Assembly (NCBI GenBank): GCA_964398985.1
Contig: CAYNOS010000005.1
Span: forward strand, 1 to 64,000
Source of the DNA: CAYMRL01 sp964398985
Lineage (GTDB): Bacteria; Deinococcota; Deinococci; Deinococcales; Trueperaceae
Direction: 5' to 3'
DNA length: 64,000 nt
In this document: positions 41,711-50,075 of the stretch, piece by piece
Layout of the letters: every line of letters starts with the position of its first letter
How positions within the stretch are numbered: position 1 is the stretch's first letter
The notes under the pieces: model-generated
What the model was told of the DNA's origin: nothing
The model's database searches: none
Seen by the model: the letters and a program-made list of their open reading frames with translations, nothing else
Translations under genes and position numbers: made by a program

Positions 41711-42709
41711 TCACGCGACGGCGTCGCCGGAACCGACCTTGGGGCGGCGCGCGGTCAAGCCTCTGACCAGCGTGCCGACGGAGGTCCTGAGCAACCGACG
41801 GAGGCGGCGCAGCTCGAAGGCGTAGGGCGAAGCGGCCCTGTCGAACATCTGCTCGATCTGACGGTACGCTCGCCAGCGGCCGGCGAAGTCCTTGCTCACC
41901 GCCGCCGCCCTCCGGTACGACACGTTGCAGAGGTAGTGTCTCCCGAGTGGTCTGAGCTCGTCGGCCGCCGCCGGCAGCTCCGCCGCGACGACCTCCAGCA
42001 GGTGCAAGGAGTCCTCCGCCCACGCCATCACGGTGTTGAAGCTGCCGCGGTTCTCGGCATGCCAGCGGTAGCTGGCGAGCGGCTCCGGCACGTCGATCCG
42101 TCCGTACCTGGCCATCACCTGCACCATTGCTTTCACGTCCTGGTAGAGGTTGTGCGGGCTTTCCAACCCTCCCACAGCCCGCAAGTGCTTGGTGTTGAAG
42201 AGGGTGGAGGCGAGGTAGAAGGAGGTGGACCTCTCGAACCAGCGACGCATGACGCCCGCGACGTCCAGGTCCTTGGTGTTCAGCGTGTGGGTCGAGGTGA
42301 CCCTGCCGGCGGCGTCGATGACGTTCGCGCCGGTGCGGACCAGCCCCACGTCCAGACCGCCGGCGAGCGCCTCGACGCATGCGGACACGAAGTTCGGAGC
42401 GATGAGATCGTCGTCGTGAAGCAGCACGAAGTACTCGCCACGCGCTCTGTCGAGGCAGGCGTTGTAGTTGGGGTTGGCCCCGATGTTGACCGCGTGACGG
42501 ACGTAGCGGACGCGCGGATCGGCGAGCGATTCCATGTACGCCTGCGTCCCGTCGGTCGAGGCGTTGTCGCAGACGACGATCTCGAGGTTGGGGTAGTCCT
42601 GCTCCAAGGCGGACGCCAGCGCCTGCGGGAAGAAGCCGGTAACGCGGTTGTACGTCGGTATCCCGATCGTGACCAGCGGAATCGCGTGCTTGGAATGCGT
42701 CTCAGGCAT
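41711..42709 (-). CDS. Family 2 glycosyltransferase
   Basis: GT-A glycosyltransferase, 332 residues. PLVTIGIPTYNRVTGFFPQAL, VVCDNASTDGTQ and the metal-binding LHDDDLIAPNF are clear. No membrane helix; a basic tail (RRLRRLLRTSVGTLVRGLTARR) could hold it to the membrane. The ATG at 42709 overlaps the acyltransferase stop by 8 nt (ATGCCTGA), which decides the start against an upstream in-frame alternative at 42733. Confidence 0.88.
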   Translation of the reverse strand: MPETHSKHAIPLVTIGIPTYNRVTGFFPQALASALEQDYPNLEIVVCDNASTDGTQAYMESLADPRVRYVRHAVNIGANPNYNACLDRARGEYFVLLHDDDLIAPNFVSACVEALAGGLDVGLVRTGANVIDAAGRVTSTHTLNTKDLDVAGVMRRWFERSTSFYLASTLFNTKHLRAVGGLESPHNLYQDVKAMVQVMARYGRIDVPEPLASYRWHAENRGSFNTVMAWAEDSLHLLEVVAAELPAAADELRPLGRHYLCNVSYRRAAAVSKDFAGRWRAYRQIEQMFDRAASPYAFELRRLRRLLRTSVGTLVRGLTARRPKVGSGDAVA

Positions 42710-43361
42710 CCACCCAACCGTCCGTCTCTTCACTCCAGCGCTTGATCACGCGCGCAGGGCTGCCCACCGCGATGCTGCGCGCCGGCACGTCGCGGTTCAC
42801 GACGCTGTTCGAACCGATCACGCTGTACTCGCCGATGTCGACGCCGGGCACCACGACCACGTTCTGCCCGATCCAACTGCCGCGCCCGATGCGGATCGGG
42901 GCAACGGGATCCAAGCCTTGGTACTTGTACGGCACATCGGCCCGCGCGACCGCGTGGGTGCCGTCCGCGAGGTAGACGTTGGCAGCGAACAGCACGTCGT
43001 CTTCGACGACGATGCTGCGGTAGGCGATGAGTTGGAGGCCGGCGGTAGCGGTGACCCGATCTCCGATGCGGATGATCGGGTCGAACTCCTGCTGGACGTG
43101 CTTGCCTTCCGGGTGCCGCATCCAACTGCCGTCGGGGTAGCGCGTCACTGCCCTGATGACGCAGTTCGGACCCAGCTTCACGTCACTGCCGACATGGATG
43201 CGGTCCGCGTTCTGAACGGTGCGCGGCGAGTGCATGACGAAGCCTTCGGCGGCCGTCGCGAACGTGATCCTCTCGGGTGCATCAGCTCTCAGCAGCCCTT
43301 TGAGCCGGGCCTTGAGCCGGGCAAGGACTGGGGTACCTGGTTCGTCACGACGACTCAACAT
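42702..43361 (-). CDS. Hexapeptide-repeat O-acyltransferase
   Basis: Left-handed beta-helix acyltransferase of the WcaF/WbbJ/maltose-acetyltransferase type, 219 residues. Hexapeptide turns such as IRIGDRV, IVVEDDVLFAANVYL and IGRGSWIGQNVVVVPGVDIGEYSVIGSNSVVNRD, then the family ending GSPARVIKRW. It probably adds O-acetyl groups to a sugar of the repeat unit. It has no Rossmann domain, so it is not a PglD-type N-acetyltransferase. Start at ATG 43361 supported by AGGAG just upstream. Confidence 0.88.
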   Translation of the reverse strand: MLSRRDEPGTPVLARLKARLKGLLRADAPERITFATAAEGFVMHSPRTVQNADRIHVGSDVKLGPNCVIRAVTRYPDGSWMRHPEGKHVQQEFDPIIRIGDRVTATAGLQLIAYRSIVVEDDVLFAANVYLADGTHAVARADVPYKYQGLDPVAPIRIGRGSWIGQNVVVVPGVDIGEYSVIGSNSVVNRDVPARSIAVGSPARVIKRWSEETDGWVDA

Positions 43362-43535
43362 CTGCTCCTTGCGGCAAGCGCGCCCCTCGGGTTCGGGCAC
43401 TCTCCCGAGTATGAACCGTTGGCCGACGAGTGGCCGTGACCCATCCGCCAAGCTCACCAGCGAGTGCCTGAGGGAACCGCGAAGGACCAAGCTCACACGC
43501 GCTTCAGGATTGCTCGCCTATCATGCGGGGCGCTG

Positions 43536-45440
43536 ATGAGCCGACCCGACCCCAAGCGTCACGCCCAACCCCCAGAACACGATCAGGAGTCCTCCTCGAT
43601 CTGGGAGGCTGCCCGCAAGCTTCTGCTCCTGATCGACTCCTCGGACAAGCGGCGCTTGCTCTGGCTCTTGCCGGCCGTGACCGCCATGGCGGTCTTCCAG
43701 GTGGTCGGCGTCGCCTCGGTGTTGCCATTCCTGGCGCTCGTCGCCGATCCCGAGATCATCTCGACCGATCCGCGGCTCAACTGGCTCTACGTGACCCTGG
43801 GCTTCGAGTCTCCGCGCGGCTTCCTCGCCTTCATGGGCGGCGCCTCACTGGTGCTGTTGGTCTTGAGCAACGCGTTCACTGCGCTCACCGAGTACATCCA
43901 GCTGCGCTTCGCCTGGGACCTCAACCACACGCTCTCGACCAAGATGCTGCGCAACTACCTGACGAAGCCGTACACCTTCTTCCTCGACAAGAACTCCGCC
44001 AACCTGGCGACCAACATCCTTGGCGAGGTGCGGCAGACGGTCTCCGGCTTCGTGCTGGTGAGCATGCACCTGGTGGCGCGAGCGGTGGTGGCACTGTTCA
44101 TCCTGGTCCTGCTGGTGGTCGTCAATCCACTGCTGGCGCTGGTGTCGTTCGGCTTCATCGGCGCGGCGTACGGCGGCGTGTTCGTCGCTGTCAAGAAGGC
44201 GGTGGACCTCGCCGGCCGGGCCCGCGCGAGGGCCGACAAGGCGCGGCACAAGGCCGCCCTGGAAGCTCTTTCGGGCATCAAGGACATCAAAGTCCTGGGG
44301 CGCGAGAAGTCGTTCCTGAAGCGCTACGAAGACAACTCGCAGATCTACTCGCGCAGCCAGGCGAGGCATCAGGTCATTGCCGTGATGCCGCGCTACGCTT
44401 TCGAGACCATCGCCTTCGGTGGCATGCTGGTCATCGTCCTGGTCGTGCTGCTCAGAGGGGCCGGTCTGCAGACGATCCTCCCCACCCTGGGCCTCTACGC
44501 GTTCGCTTCCTACCGACTCCTGCCGGCGTTGCAGACGCTGTTCAGTTCGCTCGCCGGCATCCGCTACAGCATGTCGTCGGTCGATGAGCTCTACCGCGAC
44601 CTCGACCTCGACAGCAGCCCGACGCGACTCGAGGAGGCTCCCGCCGAGCCCCTGCCGTTCGCGTCCCACGTCGAGCTCAAGGGCATCGACTTCCACTACC
44701 CGTCCAGCGAACGTCCCGTTCTCAGCGACTTCACGATCAGGATCGACTCGAACACGACGGTCGGAATCGTCGGAGCTACCGGCTCCGGCAAGACCACCAC
44801 CGTCGACCTGTTGCTCGGGCTGCTCGAGCCGCAAGAGGGGATGCTCAGCGTCGACGGCGTTCCTGTCACCCGCGAGAACGTGCGCCGGTGGCAGCAGAAC
44901 CTCGGGTACGTCCCGCAATTCATCTACCTGGCCGACGACACCGTGGCCGGCAACATCGCCCTCGGCGTACCGGCCACCGAGATAGACCAAGACAAGCTCG
45001 AGCGCGCTGCGCGCCTGGCCCATATCCACGACTTCATCGTCGAGGAGCTCGACGGCGGGTACTCGGCGGTGGTGGGGGAGCGCGGCGTGAAGCTGTCCGG
45101 CGGTCAGCGCCAGCGACTGGGGATCGCCCGCGCGCTGTACCATGACCCTTCGATGCTCGTTTTCGACGAGGCGACCAGCGCCCTCGACGGGCTGACCGAG
45201 GAAGCGATCTTCCAAGCCGTGAGCGTTCTCGGCAAGTCGAAGACCATCGTGATGATCGCCCACCGCATCAGCACCGTGAGGGCCTGCGACGTCATCTACC
45301 TGCTCGACAAGGGCAACGTCATCGACTTCGGGACGTACGACGATCTTCTCGTTCGCAACGAGGAGTTCCGCGCGATGGCTCTCGGCAGCCACGTCGCCGC
45401 CGAAGCCGAGACGCATGAGCCCGTCGGAAGTCGCGGCTGA
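43536..45440 (+). CDS. ABC-type lipid-linked oligosaccharide flippase, PglK-like
   Basis: Half-transporter with fused membrane and ATPase domains, 634 residues. Six-helix membrane domain at about 40-330, with PglK-like phrases (VVGVASVLPFLALVADPEII near residue 55), and an intact ATPase: Walker A GATGSGKTTT from residue 413, signature LSGGQ 520-524, Walker B MLVFDEATSALDG and H-loop IAHRIS. PglK flips undecaprenyl-diphosphate oligosaccharides. No Wzx-type flippase is seen in the locus, so this protein likely exports the repeat unit. A TATCAT box lies 11 nt before the ATG. Confidence 0.88.
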   Translation: MSRPDPKRHAQPPEHDQESSSIWEAARKLLLLIDSSDKRRLLWLLPAVTAMAVFQVVGVASVLPFLALVADPEIISTDPRLNWLYVTLGFESPRGFLAFMGGASLVLLVLSNAFTALTEYIQLRFAWDLNHTLSTKMLRNYLTKPYTFFLDKNSANLATNILGEVRQTVSGFVLVSMHLVARAVVALFILVLLVVVNPLLALVSFGFIGAAYGGVFVAVKKAVDLAGRARARADKARHKAALEALSGIKDIKVLGREKSFLKRYEDNSQIYSRSQARHQVIAVMPRYAFETIAFGGMLVIVLVVLLRGAGLQTILPTLGLYAFASYRLLPALQTLFSSLAGIRYSMSSVDELYRDLDLDSSPTRLEEAPAEPLPFASHVELKGIDFHYPSSERPVLSDFTIRIDSNTTVGIVGATGSGKTTTVDLLLGLLEPQEGMLSVDGVPVTRENVRRWQQNLGYVPQFIYLADDTVAGNIALGVPATEIDQDKLERAARLAHIHDFIVEELDGGYSAVVGERGVKLSGGQRQRLGIARALYHDPSMLVFDEATSALDGLTEEAIFQAVSVLGKSKTIVMIAHRISTVRACDVIYLLDKGNVIDFGTYDDLLVRNEEFRAMALGSHVAAEAETHEPVGSRG

Positions 45441-45490
45441 TCCGCGCTCGAGATGAACACCCGTCACATCGCAAGTGAATGTCCTGCCGC

Positions 45491-45496
45491 GATAAT
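45491..45496 (+). promoter_or_regulatory. -10 box GATAAT before the dehydratase gene
   Basis: GCGATAATGG at this point matches the GATAAT context found before the gene at 32231. It would start transcription near 45503 and give a leader of about 48 nt containing AGAGGAC as ribosome site before GTG 45551. No clear -35. Confidence 0.35.
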
Positions 45497-45550
45497 GGCC
45501 CAACCCCAGGTTCCGGCTAGCACGGCGGGGTACCAGAGAGGACAGGTGCG

Positions 45551-47491
45551 GTGAGCCAAGAGCCCACGGGCGTCAACGCGAAGGTCCACCCCTGGCATGC
45601 CTTGCGCCTGACCAGTAACGGTTGGGCCAAGCTGCTGGTCGACACCTGCTTGTTCCTGGTGGCCACGCCGCTGGCGCTGTTCGTCCGCTACGACGGCGCG
45701 GCGCCCGAAATGGGCGAGTTCGGCATCGCGCTGGCGCTGCTGCTGCCCCTGAAGCTCATCTTCGACCTGATGCTCGGACTGCCGCAGCGCTCATGGAGCA
45801 ACCTGACGTTCCGAGACATCGGTGGCCTGGTGCTGTTCGCTCTCGCCAGCGCGAGCACCGGCACCCTGCTCCTGATGCTGCTCAGCGCATCGACGGGGAT
45901 CCCACGCTCGATCGCGTTGCTCGACGCCGGCCTGGCCGTGATGTTGATGGCCGCCGTCAGGGTGCTCACGCGTTACCGGCACGAGCAGACGGCGGCTTCG
46001 ATCGTCGGACCCGACTACCGCAAGCGTGTGCTGGTGATCGGGGCCGGCGAGGCGGGCGCGCTGGCAGTGAGAGAGCTCTTGCGTCACCCCGAGACCGGCA
46101 TGAAGCCGGTGGCGTTCCTGGATGACGCGCCGTCCAAGTGGGGCCAGCGCGTTTCCAGCGTGCGGGTGATGGGACCGCTGTCGAAAGCCAAGGAAGTCAT
46201 CTTGGAGCAGAAGATCGACGAGGTCCTGATCGCGATGCCCTCGAAGGGCGGCGAGGCGGTCCGCAACGTCATCGAACAGGTCAGGGAGGCGAGGCCCAAC
46301 CTCACCTACAAGATCATCCCCGGGATGTACGAGGTCATCTCGGGCCAGGTCGACGTCAAGCGCATCCGCGAGGTCGACATCGACGACCTGCTCGGCCGCG
46401 AGCCCATCCGCCTCGACACCGACAGCATCCTCGGCTACCTCAGGGGCAAGCGCGTGATGATCACCGGCGCCGGCGGCTCGATCGGCTCCGAGCTGGTGCG
46501 CCAGATATGCCGCTTCAACCCCAGCGAGCTGATCCTGTTCGGCCACGGCGAGAACAGCATCTACGCGCTCGAGCGCGAGCTCGACCGCGACTGGCCGGAG
46601 ATCAAGTACCGCGGCGTCATCGGCGCCATCCAGAACGGGGCGCGCCTCGATTACGTGTTCACCCGCTACCGCCCGGACGTGATCTTCCACGCCGCCGCGC
46701 ACAAGCACGTGCCGCTGATGGAGGAGAACCCCGAGGAGGCGGTGTTCAACAACATCGTGGGCAGCCGCAACCTGATCAACCTGGCGCTCAAGCACAACGT
46801 CTCGCACTTCGTGAACATCTCGACCGACAAGGCCGTCAACCCGACGTCGATCATGGGCGCCTCCAAGCGCATGGTCGAGCATCTGGTGCTGACCGCCTCG
46901 CGCCGCGCCGGCCCCAATCAGGTGTTCGTGTCGGTGCGCTTCGGGAACGTCCTCGGCAGCCGCGGCAGCGTGATCCCCATCTTCAAGAGCCAGATCGCCG
47001 CCGGTGGACCGGTGACCGTCACCCACCCCGAGATGGTCCGCTACTTCATGACGATCCCGGAAGCCGCCCAGCTGGTGCTGCAAGCCTCCGGTCACGGCAG
47101 GAACGGCGAGGTCTACATCCTCGACATGGGCGAGCCGGTCAAGATTGTCGACCTCGCGCGCGACCTGATCCGCCTCTCCGGCCTGCAGCCCGACGTCGAC
47201 GTCGAGATCCGCTTCACGGGCATGCGTCCGGGCGAACGGCTGGTCGAGGAGCTGATGACCGAGACCGAGGAGGTCGGGCTCACCCGCCACGAGAAGATCT
47301 TCGTGGGGCACTCCGATGCCGTCGACGAGGAGCTGTTGACGGCCGCCATCGACGCGTTGCAGGCGGCGGCGATGCGGTCCGATCACGAGCGCATCAGGCT
47401 CCTGCTCGAGAACTTCCTCGACGGCTGCCACTTCCAGCGGACGACCGGCGTCGAAGAGCGACCTGCCCAGCAGACAGTCGCTCTGGACTGA
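45551..47491 (+). CDS. Membrane-bound UDP-GlcNAc 4,6-dehydratase-like protein (PglF/WbpM/CapD family)
   Basis: 646 residues: N-terminal domain of four membrane helices (about 25-140), a first Rossmann domain (VLVIGAGEAGALAVREL near 160) and a catalytic SDR domain (MITGAGGSIGSELVRQ near 303). The active site has NISTDKAVNPTSIMGASKRM, with Met in place of the usual Tyr of YxxxK, as in large 4,6-dehydratases PglF and WbpM. It converts UDP-GlcNAc to a 4-keto-6-deoxy sugar, the substrate for the DegT aminotransferase at 38640. GTG start. Confidence 0.92.
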   Translation: MSQEPTGVNAKVHPWHALRLTSNGWAKLLVDTCLFLVATPLALFVRYDGAAPEMGEFGIALALLLPLKLIFDLMLGLPQRSWSNLTFRDIGGLVLFALASASTGTLLLMLLSASTGIPRSIALLDAGLAVMLMAAVRVLTRYRHEQTAASIVGPDYRKRVLVIGAGEAGALAVRELLRHPETGMKPVAFLDDAPSKWGQRVSSVRVMGPLSKAKEVILEQKIDEVLIAMPSKGGEAVRNVIEQVREARPNLTYKIIPGMYEVISGQVDVKRIREVDIDDLLGREPIRLDTDSILGYLRGKRVMITGAGGSIGSELVRQICRFNPSELILFGHGENSIYALERELDRDWPEIKYRGVIGAIQNGARLDYVFTRYRPDVIFHAAAHKHVPLMEENPEEAVFNNIVGSRNLINLALKHNVSHFVNISTDKAVNPTSIMGASKRMVEHLVLTASRRAGPNQVFVSVRFGNVLGSRGSVIPIFKSQIAAGGPVTVTHPEMVRYFMTIPEAAQLVLQASGHGRNGEVYILDMGEPVKIVDLARDLIRLSGLQPDVDVEIRFTGMRPGERLVEELMTETEEVGLTRHEKIFVGHSDAVDEELLTAAIDALQAAAMRSDHERIRLLLENFLDGCHFQRTTGVEERPAQQTVALD

Positions 47492-47492
47492 A

Positions 47493-48848
47493 GTGGAGCG
47501 CCGCCCGGAAGCGCGAGACCGCGAGCTGCAGCTTGGCTTCGCCGCGATCTGGCTCTTCTCGCGCGAACTGGTCCTATGGGGTGCCTTGATCGCCGTGCCG
47601 GTGGCGGTCGCCACCTACCTGCTCAGCGCCCGCAGCGAGCCCAGCTACTCCGCGTCGGCCAGCCTGGTGGCTCCGAAGAGAACCATCGTGATCGAGGCCG
47701 TGGACGAGGAGCCAGGAATCGCCGCGCCGCACGCCCCCGCCGTCTACTCGGCTGCGCTTCACGGCCCCGTCGTGCTGCGAGACGCCTGGCAGCGGCTGGT
47801 CGAGCAGGGCCAAGCGTTGGGCGAGCCGAGCCAGGTCGACCTCGATGAGCTGTCGAGGAGCCTGAGCCTCGACTACGAGGACCGGCGGCTATCGCTGATG
47901 CTGTTCGTCATAGCCGAGGCGCCCGACTCGCGACTGTCCAGGGCCAGGGCGAACGCAGCCACGGCCGCCCTCATCGCCTGGGACGACGCCCGCGCACGCA
48001 GCACCATCGACCTCTCGATCGCCACGCTCGAGTCGCAGCAACAGGCCCTGCAAGCCCAACTCGAACGCCTGCTCGCGCAGGGCGACAGGGTCGCGCTGGC
48101 GCAGTCGACGTGGGTCTCGCAGCTGCTGTTCGAGAGCCGGCAAGATTTGGCGATGCTGCGCTCGCAGGCGGTTGGCGTGCGCGGGGCGCTGGACCTGCTT
48201 CAGGGGGCGACCGGCGCCTCGCAACTGAGTCCCAACCCCAGCTACGACGCGGTCGTCGCCTTGTTGCTGACCGGCATCCTGGTGGCGGTCGCGCTGATCT
48301 TGCGAAACGCGGTTCGCGTGCGCTTCAGCGAGGCGGCCGGGCTGGCCGAGGCCGGCGGCTTGCCGCTGCTCGCGACCTTCACCTCGCCTCCGGACGGCTT
48401 CGCTCCCGAACCGGCCGCCCCCAAGGCCCGCGAGCGGGGCAAGCGTCCGGCGGCTGCCGCGTCGGGACCGATGGCGTTGCCGTTCCTCAAGGCGCACGTC
48501 GACCGGGCCTTGCCGGCGGGTGGCCGCCTGCTGGTGGTGGGGGTCACCGACCGGGACGGGGCAAGACCCGTCGCTGCCGCGCTGGCGATGCAGTATCGCG
48601 GCCGGCCCGTCGACGCTCAGCGGGTCCAGGTCGCTACCGGGCCGGCGCTCCTCGCCGCCGCCGAATCGCTGGAGGAGGCGGCCGCCGCCGACGCCACCGT
48701 GGTGGTCGCCGACCCCACCTCGACCACCACCCAGGAGTTGGAGTTGGCGACTAGTTGGCTGCGTCTCGCCAAGGCTCACGTCCTCGGACTCGTGGCCTCG
48801 CCCGCTCTCCCGAGCGGACCCGAACTCGGGACCGGGCTGCGGCAGTGA
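47493..48848 (+). CDS. Polysaccharide co-polymerase (Wzz/Wzc-like) with degenerate kinase domain
   Basis: 451 residues. Membrane helices at about 27-45 and 252-272 flank a periplasmic region with helical coiled-coil sequence (TLESQQQALQAQLERLLAQ), the plan of chain-length determinant proteins. The cytoplasmic C-terminus (about 300-450) looks like the Wzc tyrosine-kinase domain by strand order (GRLLVVGVTDRDGARPVAAAL, DATVVVADPTSTTTQELE). However, the Walker A Gly-Lys-Ser/Thr is missing and no Tyr cluster ends the protein. Probably controls chain length without kinase activity. GTG start directly after the dehydratase stop. Confidence 0.75.
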   Translation: MERRPEARDRELQLGFAAIWLFSRELVLWGALIAVPVAVATYLLSARSEPSYSASASLVAPKRTIVIEAVDEEPGIAAPHAPAVYSAALHGPVVLRDAWQRLVEQGQALGEPSQVDLDELSRSLSLDYEDRRLSLMLFVIAEAPDSRLSRARANAATAALIAWDDARARSTIDLSIATLESQQQALQAQLERLLAQGDRVALAQSTWVSQLLFESRQDLAMLRSQAVGVRGALDLLQGATGASQLSPNPSYDAVVALLLTGILVAVALILRNAVRVRFSEAAGLAEAGGLPLLATFTSPPDGFAPEPAAPKARERGKRPAAAASGPMALPFLKAHVDRALPAGGRLLVVGVTDRDGARPVAAALAMQYRGRPVDAQRVQVATGPALLAAAESLEEAAAADATVVVADPTSTTTQELELATSWLRLAKAHVLGLVASPALPSGPELGTGLRQ

Positions 48849-49807
48849 GGGTGCTGGTCACCGGCGGCGCCGGCTTCATCGGCTCGCACCTCGTCGAGCG
48901 GCTACTGGCAGAGGGTGTCGGCGTCAACGTCCTCGACGACCTCTCGAGCGGCGCAGTCGACAACCTGCCGGCCACCGGCGACGTTGACCTGGTCGTAGGT
49001 GACATCGCGGATGGCAGCGCGGTAGCGGCGGCGCTGGCAGGCGTCGACGCGGTCGTGCACCTGGCCGCGATCGCTTCCGTAACGGCCTCCATCGCGGACC
49101 CGTTGGCCACCAGCCGCACGAACCTCACCGGCAGCCTGACGGTCTTCCAGGCCGCCGCCGATGCCGCCGTCAGGCGCGTCGTGTACGCCAGCTCTGCGGC
49201 CGTCTACGGCAACCCCGAGTCGTTGCCAGTGCGTGAGGACGCGCCCAAGCGGCCCCTCTCGCCCTACGCGATCGACAAGCTGGCAGGCGAGCACCACCTG
49301 GCGCACTTCAACGGTGCCGGAGTGCTGGACGCTGCAGCGTTTCGCTTCTTCAACGTTTACGGGCCGCGCCAGGACCCGAACAGCCCCTACTCCGGCGTGA
49401 TCAGCGTGTTCCTCGAACGCGGCGCGAGGCGCGAGCCCTTGATGGTCCACGGCGACGGGCGGCAGACCCGCGACTTCGTCTACGTGGCCGACGTGGTCGA
49501 GGTGCTGGCGGCGGCGGTGACGGGGCCGAACGGCTCTTCGCATGCGGGAGCAGATCAGAGCCGCACCGACCTGCCAGTGCTGAACGTGGCGCGCGGCGAG
49601 GCCATCAGCCTCCTGGAACTGATCGACGCCGTCGGCGAGGTCGTGGGCGGGCCGCCCCCCGCGGTGGAGTTCGGGCCCGCTCGCGAGGGCGACATCCGCC
49701 ACTCGCTAGCGGACGTCACGGCCCTGAAGGCGACGCATGGCCTTCCCCGGACGCCGCTCGACGAAGGTTTGGAAGCGACCTACGCGTCGGGGTCAGTACG
49801 ACAGTGA
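48845..49807 (+). CDS. NAD-dependent epimerase/dehydratase, GalE-like
   Basis: Extended SDR, 320 residues. VRVLVTGGAGFIGSHLVERL at the N-terminus, SSAAVYGNPESLPV with the active-site Ser, SPYAIDK (YxxxK) and FRFFNVYGPRQDPNSPYSGV, as in UDP-glucose/UDP-GlcNAc 4-epimerases. GTG start overlaps the co-polymerase stop (GTGA). Likely supplies a galacto-configured donor for the locus; the exact UDP-sugar is not determined. Confidence 0.87.
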   Translation: MRVLVTGGAGFIGSHLVERLLAEGVGVNVLDDLSSGAVDNLPATGDVDLVVGDIADGSAVAAALAGVDAVVHLAAIASVTASIADPLATSRTNLTGSLTVFQAAADAAVRRVVYASSAAVYGNPESLPVREDAPKRPLSPYAIDKLAGEHHLAHFNGAGVLDAAAFRFFNVYGPRQDPNSPYSGVISVFLERGARREPLMVHGDGRQTRDFVYVADVVEVLAAAVTGPNGSSHAGADQSRTDLPVLNVARGEAISLLELIDAVGEVVGGPPPAVEFGPAREGDIRHSLADVTALKATHGLPRTPLDEGLEATYASGSVRQ

Positions 49808-49984
49808 CAGGTTGACCCAGCCGCAGCCGTTCCAACGGAAGGCGGCGCTCGCCGCGCCGGCAGCGTCGTGGACCGTGCCGGTGGCGATCTCCCTGACGCT
49901 GCCCTGGTAGTCGATAGCGACCTTGCCGGTCGCCAGCGCCTCTGACAACCCGCGCGCCAAGCGCCTCGCGAAGATGGCCAACAT
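49793..49984 (-). CDS. Possible small protein of unknown function
   Basis: A 63-residue frame (MLAIFARRLARGLSEAL ... WNGCGWVNLSLSY) with about 90% G/C third positions, like real genes here, in a gap otherwise lacking a gene. Not recognised. It overlaps the 3' end of the convergent epimerase gene by 15 bp and has no good ribosome site; a GTG at 50008 would add 8 residues. It may also be a remnant of a longer gene. Confidence 0.35.
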   Translation of the reverse strand: MLAIFARRLARGLSEALATGKVAIDYQGSVREIATGTVHDAAGAASAAFRWNGCGWVNLSLSY

Positions 49985-50075
49985 CGGTGCGGTTCCCCTG
50001 ATGTTCACGTTCGGAGCGATCGTGGTGTCTCGGGTCGCTGCGATCCTGGGTTAGCTCCCTAGCTCCACCTGCCAG

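Noticed and set aside
42702..43361. PglD-type N-acetyltransferase of the bacillosamine pathway
   Set aside because: The beta-helix is present but the N-terminal Rossmann-type UDP-sugar domain of PglD is absent; a WcaF/WbbJ-like O-acyltransferase fits better.
43845..45503. A 552-codon minus-strand frame opposite the ABC flippase
   Set aside because: Antisense to a gene with complete ABC motifs; no motif of its own.
49974..50054. A 26-codon plus-strand frame with a hydrophobic peptide (MANIGAVPLMFTFGAIVV)
   Set aside because: Too short and without ribosome site or promoter; it partly overlaps the more gene-like minus-strand frame.
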